Below, piece after piece: positions 51,701-60,955 of a stretch of DNA of 64,000 bases (position 1 is the first letter of the stretch; each line of letters starts with the position of its first letter). Below the pieces are notes generated by a model, which saw only the letters and a program-made list of their open reading frames with translations, had not been told where the DNA came from and did not search any database. The translations under genes and the position numbers were made by a program. The DNA comes from a virus. Location: IMG/VR virus record IMGVR_UViG_3300032308_002246, positions 62,001 through 126,000 of that record. One strand, given 5' to 3'.

Positions 51701-53121
51701 AATCAAGAGCTGAAATATTCAAACTAGCCAAGGAAACAGGCGTTAATCTTTTTGATGCTACGAAGAGTTTAACTCAGAATTTTTCTGACCTTGGACTATC
51801 AATGAGAAAAACTGCAGAAGATATAAAAAATGCCATGCAGGATATAAGAACTTCAGCTTTAAACGAGCTAGACAAAGTTCGAGCCAGACGTGAGTCTTTT
51901 GAAGCGCTGCAATCAAGCCAAAGAGATTTAGCAGAGCTTGGAGCTGGGGCAACACAAGATGATTTTGCAAACTACCAAAGAACAATGTCTGATTTTGTTG
52001 CTGCTGCATTTCCAGACGACCCAGCAAAACAAATGGCGGTGTTTAGGGGTTTTGCAAGTGGCTCCATGTTTACTGACCCGAGCTCTCCATTTTTTGGTAA
52101 TAAAGGTTTAGAAACAGCATTCAACAGAACTCAAGACATTGGTGGTGGTTTGATGATTAGCGGCAGAAGCGCTGCTCAAGCTGCCGCAAATACGGCATAC
52201 CAGGGATACGCTTCGAAAATTGCTACTCCGGGTATAAGCGGAATGTTAAATCTTAGTGGAGCTCAGTTTGCCAGAGGAGATGTTGCTGGCAATGTTATAA
52301 ATGAAAGAATTGCAGCTGCAATATCTGGTGGAACATTTAACCAAACAGGTTTTGAAGAATTCTTAAAAACTGGGGATATGACAAATATTACCAACTCCGC
52401 AGAAATAATGAAATTGTTAGAAGGTTTTGGTGTTCAGTTTCAGGCAGGAGACGCAACTGCTCTTCAAACTCAAAACAACCTAGAAGCAGCAATACTTGCT
52501 GGAAGCCTCGATAAAGTAGCAACAGAGCTACATCAACAGTTTCTTGATGCTATAGAAACAGGTTTTGACTCAACTCCAGAGTGGTGGGAAACACAACCAA
52601 AGTGGTGGACTGAAATGCTTGCTGCTGGATTTGTTGGTGGTGACACAACTAGTTCAAGACGTGGCATGATTGGGGATACATCTACATCTAGAACCCTTGG
52701 AAGGACTCTTTCAGCGCATTCACGTTTTGATTCAGCTTTAACTGGTTCAAGAAAAATAACAAGTGCTTTTAGAACATTCGGTCTTGGTTCACCAAGCTCG
52801 GACCATGCTGCCGGAAGAGCGTATGACCTAACTGGACAGAATCTTGGACAATATGCGAAGATGATTTCTGACTCTGGAGGATTTGCAGAGTTTCACGGTT
52901 CTGCCAGTTCTAGACACCTCCATGTTGTTCCACCACTTGGCGATACTAGCGTTACAAGGGTTTCTTCAGGTAAGGGTTCCTCTTCAAGTGGTGGGGGAGT
53001 GGCATTAGCTCCTGTGACAGTAAATGTTTATGGAGCTGAAAATCAGTCTCCACAAGACATCGCTAGACAGGTAATTCAGGAAATTGAAAGAGCACAAAGA
53101 AATTGGAGAGAAAGGTACTAG
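48742..53121 (+). CDS. Tape measure protein with C-terminal M15-like peptidase
   Basis: The 1459-aa protein starts at GTG after GAGGTAA. Two long hydrophobic segments near residues 90-160, helical repeats and Gly/Ala-rich membrane-like stretches (about 765-860) are typical of tape measures. At about 1335-1400, SAFRTFGLG-PSSDHAAGRAYDL and SSRHLHVV form an H...D...HxH zinc site like M15/VanY-type peptidases, which would cut peptidoglycan during injection. At about 1.5 angstrom per residue, a known rule for tape measures, the tail would be about 0.2 micrometre long. Confidence 0.93.
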   Translation: MADARATIKINVITDKKDFASAIAQMNGLNSALGNGSTNSNKFTQSLNKTTTSFKSYSGGAMGAVKATRGFNNQTLTSQKLIGALNKSMRAIFWIVIALGIEFAITAATLASVNAAFTVGRMAVKAYHVSLGLLAGALASVTAAIGVGLAAFQEYTAAMTAFSYKGVNELGDGMEQSSSAMRNFAKDTSLATMGVVALTQAYSTMAKQAPVSAAQRKALAGALDFTTTAEDPKKAFQSLSQFIGLVTKAKKVDSKATRAAQSVSPEFAKAVAGQKDKSAGAILASLSSGQLATSAGVSGNYKMQQTLVGQFQSFLTDLVVQLTDFGRKLLEPAKDVLDSFYKNFRNAFRRTEGIISGFATGTMMPGLITIGNTIEEFSVKLLRDYLPKISGGADWLRKTFSDLKASFAQFVNSLDKFRAGSKIITDTFGEPLLALFKGFGRNAEQLGYLAEDNEEAFLKWGKALEGLVFSIFDFFAAMKVAFTEALPVLTQIVNGLASLIRGLSAVISLTGTLGGGGGNSGTVNAGMGPVLSAALTMGLMYGGFKGRRRFGRGGGIGTKTGPSTASKYGYQQAAMNQPLSQALFGQLGFGGVIGRTGSAISGGRSFGSKISGGFTAMLGGNSRSVANQGAIAANTMYRQQTGRNATSGLTIPKIGDFDPYTGKTITSAKDLADARRARRSLNRLTYRDLLKTARTGDARNLSTSAAGSGFAKTTVGRTNPLTGATMNARQAAMFGIRSKVGGAMTGRVEAMQAGLRGSFTPGLGMAGSLITASGVTSRIGNETARSAVDMGLAGSYFGKRGAIVGAGLGVMSKTTNYLAGSIAGGATGAQIAGVITAGLPPQAQAIGKALGFAIGTAVGIFTVRARRTKIAKGVADAMVQQTGARSIEALLKSPILSTVSATAQITKDTKIYDKAIAMSRGGTSDSAVRDYLLSTGTITQQQAQAIDMNDGGFIDQLESNNLALKMQGESYKKFENNINALTLSTGKSRAEIFKLAKETGVNLFDATKSLTQNFSDLGLSMRKTAEDIKNAMQDIRTSALNELDKVRARRESFEALQSSQRDLAELGAGATQDDFANYQRTMSDFVAAAFPDDPAKQMAVFRGFASGSMFTDPSSPFFGNKGLETAFNRTQDIGGGLMISGRSAAQAAANTAYQGYASKIATPGISGMLNLSGAQFARGDVAGNVINERIAAAISGGTFNQTGFEEFLKTGDMTNITNSAEIMKLLEGFGVQFQAGDATALQTQNNLEAAILAGSLDKVATELHQQFLDAIETGFDSTPEWWETQPKWWTEMLAAGFVGGDTTSSRRGMIGDTSTSRTLGRTLSAHSRFDSALTGSRKITSAFRTFGLGSPSSDHAAGRAYDLTGQNLGQYAKMISDSGGFAEFHGSASSRHLHVVPPLGDTSVTRVSSGKGSSSSGGGVALAPVTVNVYGAENQSPQDIARQVIQEIERAQRNWRERY

Positions 53122-53123
53122 TT

Positions 53124-54380
53124 ATGGCCATCTCTAGAATAAGGCGCTCAACTACCACATCAATAAAAGTTGGAGAGAGAACACCAGTTACAACTGTTTC
53201 CACTGGGACCCTAATACGCTCGATGCAACAAATAAATTTGGGCACCGACACACCACTTCAATACGAGTTTCATTTTGGAATATCAACATTTACTCACGAT
53301 TCAAGTGGCGTTCTTTATACAGAAATTCCAAGGCCATTAAATCTTCCATTAGTTGATGCAACTTCGCAAAAACTTGAAAGATGCAGTTTTGAGTTTTTAA
53401 TAGCAGTTCCATACGATTCACTTGGCAGTTCAATTGATTCGCATATAACACTTTTGCAAGATTTTGCAAATGAAGCACGTCCGGTTCAGTTTTATAATGT
53501 GCATTCTGCTTTGGCCACAAAAACATGGAATATAGATTCGATTACATTTCAAGTAACTAGGGTAAACGAGTCTGGAAAAGCAACCGCAGTTACTTGCAAT
53601 ATGTCATTGGTTGAGTCAATTGCAAGGACCGAAAGATTTATACAACTGCCTAAATTTACATACACAATACCCAAGGGTGTTGGTTTAAGTGGCACTACAG
53701 GAACTGGACCAACTGGAGACAAAACACCACCAGACGGAACAACTAATAGCATAATTAGAATACAAGGAACAAGCGCTGGTATTACAGTTGCAACCACAGC
53801 AACCAACCATGGTTTAAAAAGCGGCACATATGTGAAGATAACAATGATGCAATCGCTTTCGCCATCAATACTTGCGCTAAATGCTGGTGGAGCACCGGTG
53901 CAGATAACCGTAAGTTCAGTGACTCCAACAAAATTTACCTATCGCAGTCCTGGTGGTGGATTTTTAGATGATACAGAAATTGCTGCTGGAGATGCAACAT
54001 ACACTGTTACTTCAGCAGTAGCTTCGTCTAGTGCATGGGTTTTTAGTGCACCTGCAAGCTCATATCAAAATACTGGGAATACCGCTGCATCAACAACAAA
54101 AACTACAAATACAGCAAGTACGACAAAAAAAACAGACGTAGTTGTTACTCTTGACGCAGAAATACTAGCTTACGACGGCGTTGGACCATTAACCAAAGAC
54201 CAAGTTGCCAAATACCTGTATGGTCTAAAATCTAGCAATCAAGATTTGTACAATAGGGAGATAGGCAAAACTGATTCAGCTGCTTATCAAAAAGCAGTAT
54301 CATACTTAACAAAATTGTGGACAGAATACGGTCAAGACATAAGAAAAGTAACACTTCAAGAAATAGTTCAGAATATCTGA
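53124..54380 (+). CDS. Tail/baseplate protein with Ig-like or Thr-rich region
   Basis: The ATG at 53124 follows GAGAAAGG; an upstream ATG at 53103 lies inside the tape measure gene. The 418-aa product's N-terminal half (FEFLIAVPYDSLGSSIDSHITLLQDFANEARPVQFYNV) resembles tail proteins encoded after the tape measure in myophages (LysM/hub-associated position). Residues 215-310 are Thr/Val-rich beta sequence, and a Ser/Thr/Lys linker precedes a helical C-terminus. Exact role is uncertain. Confidence 0.75.
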   Translation: MAISRIRRSTTTSIKVGERTPVTTVSTGTLIRSMQQINLGTDTPLQYEFHFGISTFTHDSSGVLYTEIPRPLNLPLVDATSQKLERCSFEFLIAVPYDSLGSSIDSHITLLQDFANEARPVQFYNVHSALATKTWNIDSITFQVTRVNESGKATAVTCNMSLVESIARTERFIQLPKFTYTIPKGVGLSGTTGTGPTGDKTPPDGTTNSIIRIQGTSAGITVATTATNHGLKSGTYVKITMMQSLSPSILALNAGGAPVQITVSSVTPTKFTYRSPGGGFLDDTEIAAGDATYTVTSAVASSSAWVFSAPASSYQNTGNTAASTTKTTNTASTTKKTDVVVTLDAEILAYDGVGPLTKDQVAKYLYGLKSSNQDLYNREIGKTDSAAYQKAVSYLTKLWTEYGQDIRKVTLQEIVQNI

Positions 54381-54386
54381 TAGCAA

Positions 54387-55886
54387 ATGGCACAATCAAT
54401 TTATGAAGGATATCCTTCCGAACCAGAACCAATCATCGCTGGAAATATAAATGTACTTGCTAGGCCCCAGATTAGAACACGAAAAAAAACTGATGGCTCA
54501 ATCGTAATTGACCCAGCTGGTCCAGATGTTTCAACTCTAATTACAGCTACTTTAACAAAAAGAATAAACGGCGAACTTCGTGATATAAATTTACCATTAT
54601 TGAGTTCAGACGGCAGGACTGTTTACACAGAAGCTCAAGCTTGGGCTCAGTATCAAAAAGATGGCCTTCATTTGGGCATATTTGAAAAAGTAAAAAAACA
54701 GTATAAATCATCAAACGGAGTATTTGAATCAAAACTCATCGCTGTCATAGCTGCCGAAAAGCTTTCAGAATTAGAACAGGCAAGAGTAAATGCCTTAATC
54801 AAATTAAATTCATCTGCATATAATGGAAATGATTATGCAATATCAGATAGAACAGATATACAAGAAATACTATCAATATTCAACATAACTGGACTTAGGC
54901 AAAGTGAATCAGAAACTCTTGCTAGAAGAATGACATCACTGACAGTAAGTTATTCATCCAATGCATCAACCGAGGTTTCAGTTCAATATTTAGACACAAA
55001 CTACAGTATTTTAGAAAATAGATATTTTGACTTAAGAAGAGATGTCCTCTATCGAGGCAGGTCATACGAGGTTGGCGAGGTTTCAACTTCTCCTGGCTCT
55101 GGCGGGTCACCTGTTGTAAGCATTAGGTGTTGGCCAAAAAATGTTCAGCTGATGAAAAGAGATAAAAAACCTGAACTTATTGCTGGAACAAATGGTTTTG
55201 AATACGCTCAATCTGTTGCAAGACGTTACAGCATGCCTTTTATTGGCCAAAAAACGGGAAAACAACAAGCACTTTTTAAGGCAAGGACATCAAGCGGTGC
55301 AGACAGTTCGGTGTGGAATGTTCTGGGCGAGGCAGCTGGACAAAACCAGTATCAATTATTTGAAGTAGATGGGCAGCTAATTTACGGTTCTCTCCAATGG
55401 ATGCTTTGGAAGTTTGGATTATCTTCAAAACTATCGCCAAAGGGAACAACACAAAAATATATTGATTTGGTCTACAACCCGAATCTACCAAATAACGGTG
55501 CCGTTGATACTGAAGTGGAAACAACAATATATTCATATTCGCCAACCGGCGGCGGCCCGTCATCAATGGTTTATGACGATACTGGAATAGTGGCAGAAAA
55601 GTTAATTACAAAAGTAGAGTCAAAAGCTTTTGAGCTGACAACATGGCCAGAAATAAGAAGGTCAGAAAATGATGGCCTAGAGGGGGATGGTACGGCTACG
55701 TTAAAATCTCCAAATGGAAGATTGATACGACCAGGGCACACTGTTTTCTTTTCGGGAATGCCAGAGTTTTTTAGAGGTGGATATATAGTAAGCGGTGTTT
55801 CATTTTCTGAATTTGATTCTCAACCAGTGCAGATAAATTTTAACACTCCACAAAAACCAAAAGACCAGAAAAAACCAACAGAGTAG
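54387..55886 (+). CDS. Baseplate hub protein (gpD/XkdQ-like)
   Basis: The 499-aa protein sits between the post-tape-measure protein and the OB-fold spike gene, where hub proteins occur. VSIRCWPKNVQLMKRDKK, GTNGFEYAQSVARRYSMPFIGQKTGKQ and the FEVDGQLIYGSLQWMLWKFG segment fit a phage late-control/hub fold; the C-terminus (RPGHTVFFSGMPEFFRGGYIVSGVSF) matches hub proteins ending with a beta barrel. Confidence 0.8.
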   Translation: MAQSIYEGYPSEPEPIIAGNINVLARPQIRTRKKTDGSIVIDPAGPDVSTLITATLTKRINGELRDINLPLLSSDGRTVYTEAQAWAQYQKDGLHLGIFEKVKKQYKSSNGVFESKLIAVIAAEKLSELEQARVNALIKLNSSAYNGNDYAISDRTDIQEILSIFNITGLRQSESETLARRMTSLTVSYSSNASTEVSVQYLDTNYSILENRYFDLRRDVLYRGRSYEVGEVSTSPGSGGSPVVSIRCWPKNVQLMKRDKKPELIAGTNGFEYAQSVARRYSMPFIGQKTGKQQALFKARTSSGADSSVWNVLGEAAGQNQYQLFEVDGQLIYGSLQWMLWKFGLSSKLSPKGTTQKYIDLVYNPNLPNNGAVDTEVETTIYSYSPTGGGPSSMVYDDTGIVAEKLITKVESKAFELTTWPEIRRSENDGLEGDGTATLKSPNGRLIRPGHTVFFSGMPEFFRGGYIVSGVSFSEFDSQPVQINFNTPQKPKDQKKPTE

Positions 55887-55891
55887 GAAAA

Positions 55892-56272
55892 ATGTTAGTA
55901 CCTTCAACTCCAAGATACTCAGTATCAAACTCTTCTAAAGCAAGCAGTTCTCCATTAATTCCAAATAGCGTTTTTGTTGGTCGGGTTGTTAGAATAAGTG
56001 GAGGAGTTTTTGTAAACGTTCCAAAGCTTGCACAGAACCAGATATTCGGTCCATGTAAAGTTTTTTCAAAATACCCGTCAATTGGCGACAGTGTTTTGGT
56101 GGGTTTTCTTGATGGGGCCAAAACAGAACTTGCAGTTTTTGGTGCTCAGTCAACAAATAAAAGGATTTCCGGCATTGACGACCCAGTATTAGCATCAGAT
56201 GCTGCAACAAAAAAATATGTTGATGACGAAATACTTGAGCTAAAAGCCTGGGTTCAAGCAAACTTTGATTAA
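55892..56272 (+). CDS. OB-fold baseplate spike/hub-associated protein
   Basis: In this 126-aa protein, residues about 26-85 (FVGRVVRISGGVFVNVPKL, GDSVLVGFLDGAKTELAVFG) are an OB-fold of the gp5/gpV type. The end has DPVLASDAATKKYVDDEI, a short repeat often seen in phage tail and fibre proteins. It may be the small spike or an adaptor. Confidence 0.78.
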   Translation: MLVPSTPRYSVSNSSKASSSPLIPNSVFVGRVVRISGGVFVNVPKLAQNQIFGPCKVFSKYPSIGDSVLVGFLDGAKTELAVFGAQSTNKRISGIDDPVLASDAATKKYVDDEILELKAWVQANFD

Positions 56273-56290
56273 GAATGAGAGAATGTATAT

Positions 56291-56587
56291 ATGCCTTTGC
56301 TAAAATTTCCACTTACATTTGACCAGTCCGGTACAGCTGAGTTAATTGAAGACGGCGACACCGCACAATACGACCAGGTTATAGCGCTTACAATGCGTAC
56401 TATCCCAGGTGAACACCCGCTTGAGCCTGCATATGGGACAATTGACCCAACATTTGAAGCCGGTGAACCGCAGGGTTTTAGACAGTCAATTAATTCTTTT
56501 TGGCCCGAAATAATAGTTACGTCAATTGATAGAGGAAGACCAGATTCAAATGGTACAGATAGAATAAATGTCTCTTATGAATTGTAG
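56291..56587 (+). CDS. T4 gp25-like baseplate wedge protein
   Basis: The 98-aa protein has QVIALTMRTIPGEHPLEPAYGTIDP, the expected gp25/W lysozyme-like wedge signature (lacking a catalytic role), and lies before the J-like gene as in P2- and T4-type baseplates. Confidence 0.88.
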   Translation: MPLLKFPLTFDQSGTAELIEDGDTAQYDQVIALTMRTIPGEHPLEPAYGTIDPTFEAGEPQGFRQSINSFWPEIIVTSIDRGRPDSNGTDRINVSYEL

Positions 56588-56592
56588 GGAAA

Positions 56593-58095
56593 ATGCCGTC
56601 GCCTGACTTTAGTACATACATTGATTTTTCTGGTTTTGACGAACAACCAGCTGCTGTTTATCAAGATGCTGTTGCGTATGCTCAAACAGCTTTGCCAGAA
56701 TTCAACCCACGGCCCGGCACGATAGAAGATGCAATTTTGCAGGCCGGAGCGTATGTTGGGGCATTGTCAATAGGCGCAATCAACAGACTCCCAAACGGTT
56801 TGGTTGAAGGCATTTTAAAAATTATGGGTGTTACCAGAATAGAGTCAACTGCTGGAACGGTTGATGTAGAAATTGAATTTTTTGATGCAGGGCAAACTGT
56901 AGATGCTGGAACACTTTTTGTTTACGATTATTTTGATGGCTCACAAGTAATACAATTGCCTTTTGTTTTGACTGATGCGGTAACGGCTGCTGAGGCTGAA
57001 ACAACAGTAACAACAACATTGACATCATTGATAAATGGTGTAATACCATCAATTGCTATAGGCACACAGTTCTTGCCCGCATCTCCTAGCTCTGTAATAT
57101 TTTCTTGCACTACGACATCTGTAGTTTCTCAAGGCGATTCAAGCGAAACAGAAACTCAGTTCCTAAATAGGGCAGCAACATATCTTCAGTCTTTGAGTTC
57201 AACACTCAATACAGCAACACAGATTGAAAACTATGTACTTTTAAATTATTCAAATGTAAAAAGATGCAAAGTTTACGACCTTGTTCGCCCAACCGCTTTT
57301 ACCGCAACATCTGGAAATGGTTACCACTTAGGCACTTCAGCAAGCGCATATGTAAACCCAGCTTTTGCTTCATCTGCTTCTGCTCATCCTGGTACTACAT
57401 ATAGGTTTATAACACCAGAGTTCTATGGAGATACAACATACTCCGACACATTCCCAAGCGGTGTTTACACGACTGTTTCTGACGGCTTAAGTCTAAATGC
57501 GGCACAGTCGCTATTAACATACACTGACAATGTTTCATCAACGGCTTCAGTTGGAGAATATGTTGATGTTGTGATGATGGACACGCTCTTGTCAAGCTAT
57601 ACGGAAAACAACGAAGAGCCTGGATATTTTGCAATTTTTGTAATTGGAGAAGATGGGCTTCCAGTCGGTAGAGAAACAAAAAATATAATCAAATCAGATA
57701 TTAAATCACGGGTTTCAGCTGGATTGATTTTTGATGTGATTGACGCATCCGTTTATTATTTAAATGTTAATGCGACTATTGCAGTAAGGGCTGGTTTTAA
57801 CTCAACGACAGTTTCTACGGATGTCAAAACAGAGATTGAATCTTTTATTTCTCCCAATCAATGGCCTCAATTTGATTCATCCTTAAGAATATTTGACTTA
57901 GTTGGTCGAATACTTTCTGTTGAGGGTGTTCAGTATGTTTCGGCAATTAGTACATCAATTCCAGACTATCCAGATGTGCCGTATGGAAATAATTTATTGG
58001 TTCAAGAAATAACAACCGGGGCAACAGTTACATCCTATGAATCCTTATACGTCGGAACCCTGCCTCAAGCAGTTGTGGAAATTATTGTTTTGTAA
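56593..58095 (+). CDS. Baseplate wedge J-like protein
   Basis: The 500-aa protein has the baseplate J family pattern: an N-terminal helical part (FNPRPGTIEDAILQAGAYVGAL), a GTLFVYDY beta section, ETETQFLNRAATYLQSL and a C-terminal IKSRVSAGLIFDVIDAS, ATIAVRAGFN, VLSVEGVQYVS-like end. It forms the wedge between hub and fibres. Stop and next start overlap (TAATG). Confidence 0.9.
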   Translation: MPSPDFSTYIDFSGFDEQPAAVYQDAVAYAQTALPEFNPRPGTIEDAILQAGAYVGALSIGAINRLPNGLVEGILKIMGVTRIESTAGTVDVEIEFFDAGQTVDAGTLFVYDYFDGSQVIQLPFVLTDAVTAAEAETTVTTTLTSLINGVIPSIAIGTQFLPASPSSVIFSCTTTSVVSQGDSSETETQFLNRAATYLQSLSSTLNTATQIENYVLLNYSNVKRCKVYDLVRPTAFTATSGNGYHLGTSASAYVNPAFASSASAHPGTTYRFITPEFYGDTTYSDTFPSGVYTTVSDGLSLNAAQSLLTYTDNVSSTASVGEYVDVVMMDTLLSSYTENNEEPGYFAIFVIGEDGLPVGRETKNIIKSDIKSRVSAGLIFDVIDASVYYLNVNATIAVRAGFNSTTVSTDVKTEIESFISPNQWPQFDSSLRIFDLVGRILSVEGVQYVSAISTSIPDYPDVPYGNNLLVQEITTGATVTSYESLYVGTLPQAVVEIIVL

Positions 58096-59336
58096 TGGCT
58101 TCAGTTTTTAATCGCCTAACTGGTTCTGCTTCAACCCTTTCCTCACTTGGTGGTTCTGAAGAGTGGTATGTTTCCGGTGCGTCATACACAAACTTGTTGA
58201 ATTCAGATATACGAGTTGGAAGTGAATTTAAACAAGTTGAACTAACCCCAACCGCAAGCGCATGCTATTTACGAATTGACTCGGTAAACATGGATGCTTC
58301 CGACTATCAGTACGCTGCCCAAATGACTTTTGGCGTCAACATGCCAGCTGGTGGAGAAATCAATGTAAAAATATTTGATGATGGAAGTCAAATAGAATCT
58401 TATGGTTTAACGAATTTTACAATCCCGCCAACAACAAGCTCCCTTTATTCAAGTTCTCTCCAAAATCCAGCTTGGCGGGTATACAGAACAAACGAAATGT
58501 ATGTTCCAAGCTACAACGGAGCACATCCAGTAGTTTCAATTGAGATTGAATTCATTCCAGATAATCAATCAGACAAGATATATTTTACAAGTCCGATTCT
58601 TTGCAGCTCTACTGATGCTGCAAGATTTGGAGAAGCATTGCTTCAGATGGTCAGGCATATTCCTGTTGAATACCTTGACACAGGAGACATTCAGCAAAAT
58701 CCCGATTATGCTCTGCAACGTTTTGTTGATGTTGCTTTTGAGGGTCTTGATAGAGCCCTTAAGCAGTCTTTTTCTTTTCAACACTACGACATCTCTGAGG
58801 GCTACGACGAAAACGACATCCGGACAAAAAGTTATCTTGTCAATCCAGATGTAGCAGATACAGACGAATTAAAGTGGCTTGCTCAATTCGCCGGCACTGA
58901 ACCAATTTCAAAACTTGAATCAAGCGCTGACCCATCTGACCCATTTATTCTTGGAGAGACTGAGGGAGATGGATTTAGTACTCTTAACGGTGGAGACGCT
59001 TTGAGATTCACCACATCAGCTCTTCTTGAGCCACCCTCAAATACCGCTGAACTACAAAAAGAGTTTTTGCAATGGCAAGCAACAAATGGGTATTACGGAA
59101 TTAACGCAGGTTCGATTACAGCTGTTGAAGAAGCGGTAAAAAGATTGATGATTGGAGAGCAACAGGTATCAATAACCCTCCAGCATGACGGCCCTTTTAC
59201 CGTTTTGATAGAGACCCCATGGGAGCAAACATACGGAGCTTCCGAGGAAAAAGTTGGAGAATCGCTGAGCGTTGTTGAGGAAGCAATTTCTTATGCAAAG
59301 CCAATCGGGGTAAAAGTAACACATGTATTAACATAG
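58095..59336 (+). CDS. Tail protein I-like baseplate protein
   Basis: The 413-aa protein follows J as gpI does in P2-like phages. LLQMVRHIPVEYLDTGDI...ALQRFVDVAFEGLDRALKQS and LKWLAQFAGTEPISKL, then NGYYGINAGSITAVEEAVKRLM near the end, resemble tail protein I. The first 150 residues add a beta-rich domain absent from short gpI proteins. Confidence 0.82.
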   Translation: MASVFNRLTGSASTLSSLGGSEEWYVSGASYTNLLNSDIRVGSEFKQVELTPTASACYLRIDSVNMDASDYQYAAQMTFGVNMPAGGEINVKIFDDGSQIESYGLTNFTIPPTTSSLYSSSLQNPAWRVYRTNEMYVPSYNGAHPVVSIEIEFIPDNQSDKIYFTSPILCSSTDAARFGEALLQMVRHIPVEYLDTGDIQQNPDYALQRFVDVAFEGLDRALKQSFSFQHYDISEGYDENDIRTKSYLVNPDVADTDELKWLAQFAGTEPISKLESSADPSDPFILGETEGDGFSTLNGGDALRFTTSALLEPPSNTAELQKEFLQWQATNGYYGINAGSITAVEEAVKRLMIGEQQVSITLQHDGPFTVLIETPWEQTYGASEEKVGESLSVVEEAISYAKPIGVKVTHVLT

Positions 59337-59343
59337 GGGGCAC

Positions 59344-59598
59344 ATGGAAGAAGATGACAAGAAAAACATGAAGTACGACTTTGATTCTTTTGTTCGTGAC
59401 TCTCTTCCCAACAAGCTCGTATCCAATTTTATAATTGTTGCCGAAATAGTAAATGAAGCCGGAACGGAACTTTCAATATCTTGCTCGACTTCAATGACCC
59501 CATGGCTTGCTTCTGGCATGCTCAGGTCAGCCGAGGACATGATATTAAGCGGTGAAAACAGCTTTATGGATGAAGGCTTTAGTGAAGAAGAAGAGTAG
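59344..59598 (+). CDS. Uncharacterised 84-aa protein in the fibre region
   Basis: A GGGGG site precedes the ATG. The product is acidic, with a helix-strand-helix layout (NFIIVAEIVNEAGTELSISCS) and an acidic tail. The central strand pair resembles small tail accessory proteins, but nothing specific can be said. Confidence 0.72.
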   Translation: MEEDDKKNMKYDFDSFVRDSLPNKLVSNFIIVAEIVNEAGTELSISCSTSMTPWLASGMLRSAEDMILSGENSFMDEGFSEEEE

Positions 59599-59663
59599 GT
59601 CTAGTCGCCTAAAAAGTGCGATTGTTAATCTAAACTCTTAATAGTAAATAATTGGAGTACAAA

Positions 59664-60080
59664 ATGTCAATGGTTGCAGGAAGATACAATATAACTTGTC
59701 AGCAGGGTTCTACTTTTGACATGCAGCTGACCCTTCAGTACACAAATCCCGACTATCCAGCTGAGTGCGCTGATGTCAATGTTTGCCCAGAGTTTCTTGT
59801 TTGGGACCTAACCGGATATACAGCAAGAATGCAGGTAAGAAAGTACATTGATTCTGCAACTGCAATAGCCACACTGAATACGGAAAACCTCTCTAGTTTT
59901 AGAATTACTCTTGGTAATCCAGACCCAGAAGATGGGACTATTTCTCTTTTTATGCGCGCCGAAGACACCAGAGCGATAACCACATCTGGGGTTTATGACA
60001 TTGAAATAATTGCGCCAAATAACGAAGTTGACAGAATACTCCAAGGCGAATTTATTCTTTCACCAGAGGTAACGCGATGA
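59664..60080 (+). CDS. Beta-rich tail/baseplate protein (BppU-like)
   Basis: The ATG at 59664 is preceded by TTGGAG; an upstream in-frame TTG (59652) is less likely. The 138-aa product has CQQGSTFDMQLTLQY, TGYTARMQVRKYID and SGVYDIEIIAPNNEVDRILQGEFILSPEVTR, a pattern common at the N-terminus of phage baseplate or fibre proteins. It overlaps the next gene as ATGA. Confidence 0.75.
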   Translation: MSMVAGRYNITCQQGSTFDMQLTLQYTNPDYPAECADVNVCPEFLVWDLTGYTARMQVRKYIDSATAIATLNTENLSSFRITLGNPDPEDGTISLFMRAEDTRAITTSGVYDIEIIAPNNEVDRILQGEFILSPEVTR

Positions 60081-60511
60081 CCGAAAATGTAGTCCAAGTA
60101 ATAACTACGGAGACCCCCAACAGGGTTCTTATCACCACAACTCGTGCACCAGCTGTACAACAGTTCACCTACCAAGTCCAGGTTTTTACCGTTCCAGGAA
60201 CCCTAAGCGTAGGAACCGGAAGGGCAAAGTTCTATATTCCAGGCCCAATAACACTCGGAAATGTCAGAGCTTCTGTGGGCACAGCCCCAACAGGTGCAGA
60301 CATAACTATAGATGTAAACAAAAACGGAACTACCGTTTTTACAACGCAAACAAACAGGCCAAAAATTTTTGCTGGCCAAACTCTCGTGTCAACATCTACG
60401 CCAAATATTACAGAATTCACTACCGGTGATTTTATAACAGTTGACATTGACTCAATAGGTTCTCTTAACCCTGGGAGCGACCTAACAGTTCAAATAGAAT
60501 TTACTCCTTAG
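60077..60511 (+). CDS. Fibre-associated beta-sandwich protein
   Basis: The 144-aa Thr/Val-rich protein has GRAKFYIPGPITLGNVRASVGTAPTGADITIDVNKNGTTVF, a domain I recall from tail fibre or virion proteins of several phages. It has no catalytic residues and is likely an exposed structural protein. Confidence 0.72.
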   Translation: MTENVVQVITTETPNRVLITTTRAPAVQQFTYQVQVFTVPGTLSVGTGRAKFYIPGPITLGNVRASVGTAPTGADITIDVNKNGTTVFTTQTNRPKIFAGQTLVSTSTPNITEFTTGDFITVDIDSIGSLNPGSDLTVQIEFTP

Positions 60512-60564
60512 GTGTATTCTAGTATCAAGCGGTATTAACCGGTCCCTAGCACAAAGGTGTCATC

Positions 60565-60933
60565 ATGACAATTTCAAATTACTTAGAAGACAAACTACTC
60601 GACACCTTGCGTGGTTCGGGTTTAGCTTACTCGTCTGATTCTACTTGGCTCAAGCTTCATATCGGAGACCCGGGCGAAGATGGTACTGGCAACCCAGCAA
60701 CAGAGGCAACTCGTAAGGCTGTTTATTTTTCTGCTGCTTCAACAGGTTCAATGAGTTCTTCAGCAATAGTTGAATGGACTCTTGTTGCTGCAACAGAAAC
60801 CTACTCACATTGGTCAATGTGGGATGACGAAACAGCAGGAGACTGCCTCTGGTACGGTTCTCTTTCTGCAAGCGCTTCTGTTACCGCAGGCGACACTTTC
60901 GAGATTACTTCTCTTACACTGACACTCGACTAA
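60565..60933 (+). CDS. Small fibre / receptor-region protein
   Basis: The 122-aa protein has WLKLHIGDPGEDGTGNPATEATR and WSMWDDETAGDCLWYGSLSASASVTAGDTFEI, a domain found in small phage proteins next to fibres. AAAGGTG lies upstream. It may be a fibre tip or adaptor. Confidence 0.75.
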   Translation: MTISNYLEDKLLDTLRGSGLAYSSDSTWLKLHIGDPGEDGTGNPATEATRKAVYFSAASTGSMSSSAIVEWTLVAATETYSHWSMWDDETAGDCLWYGSLSASASVTAGDTFEITSLTLTLD

Positions 60934-60955
60934 TCCACAAGGGGAGTGACCCCTC

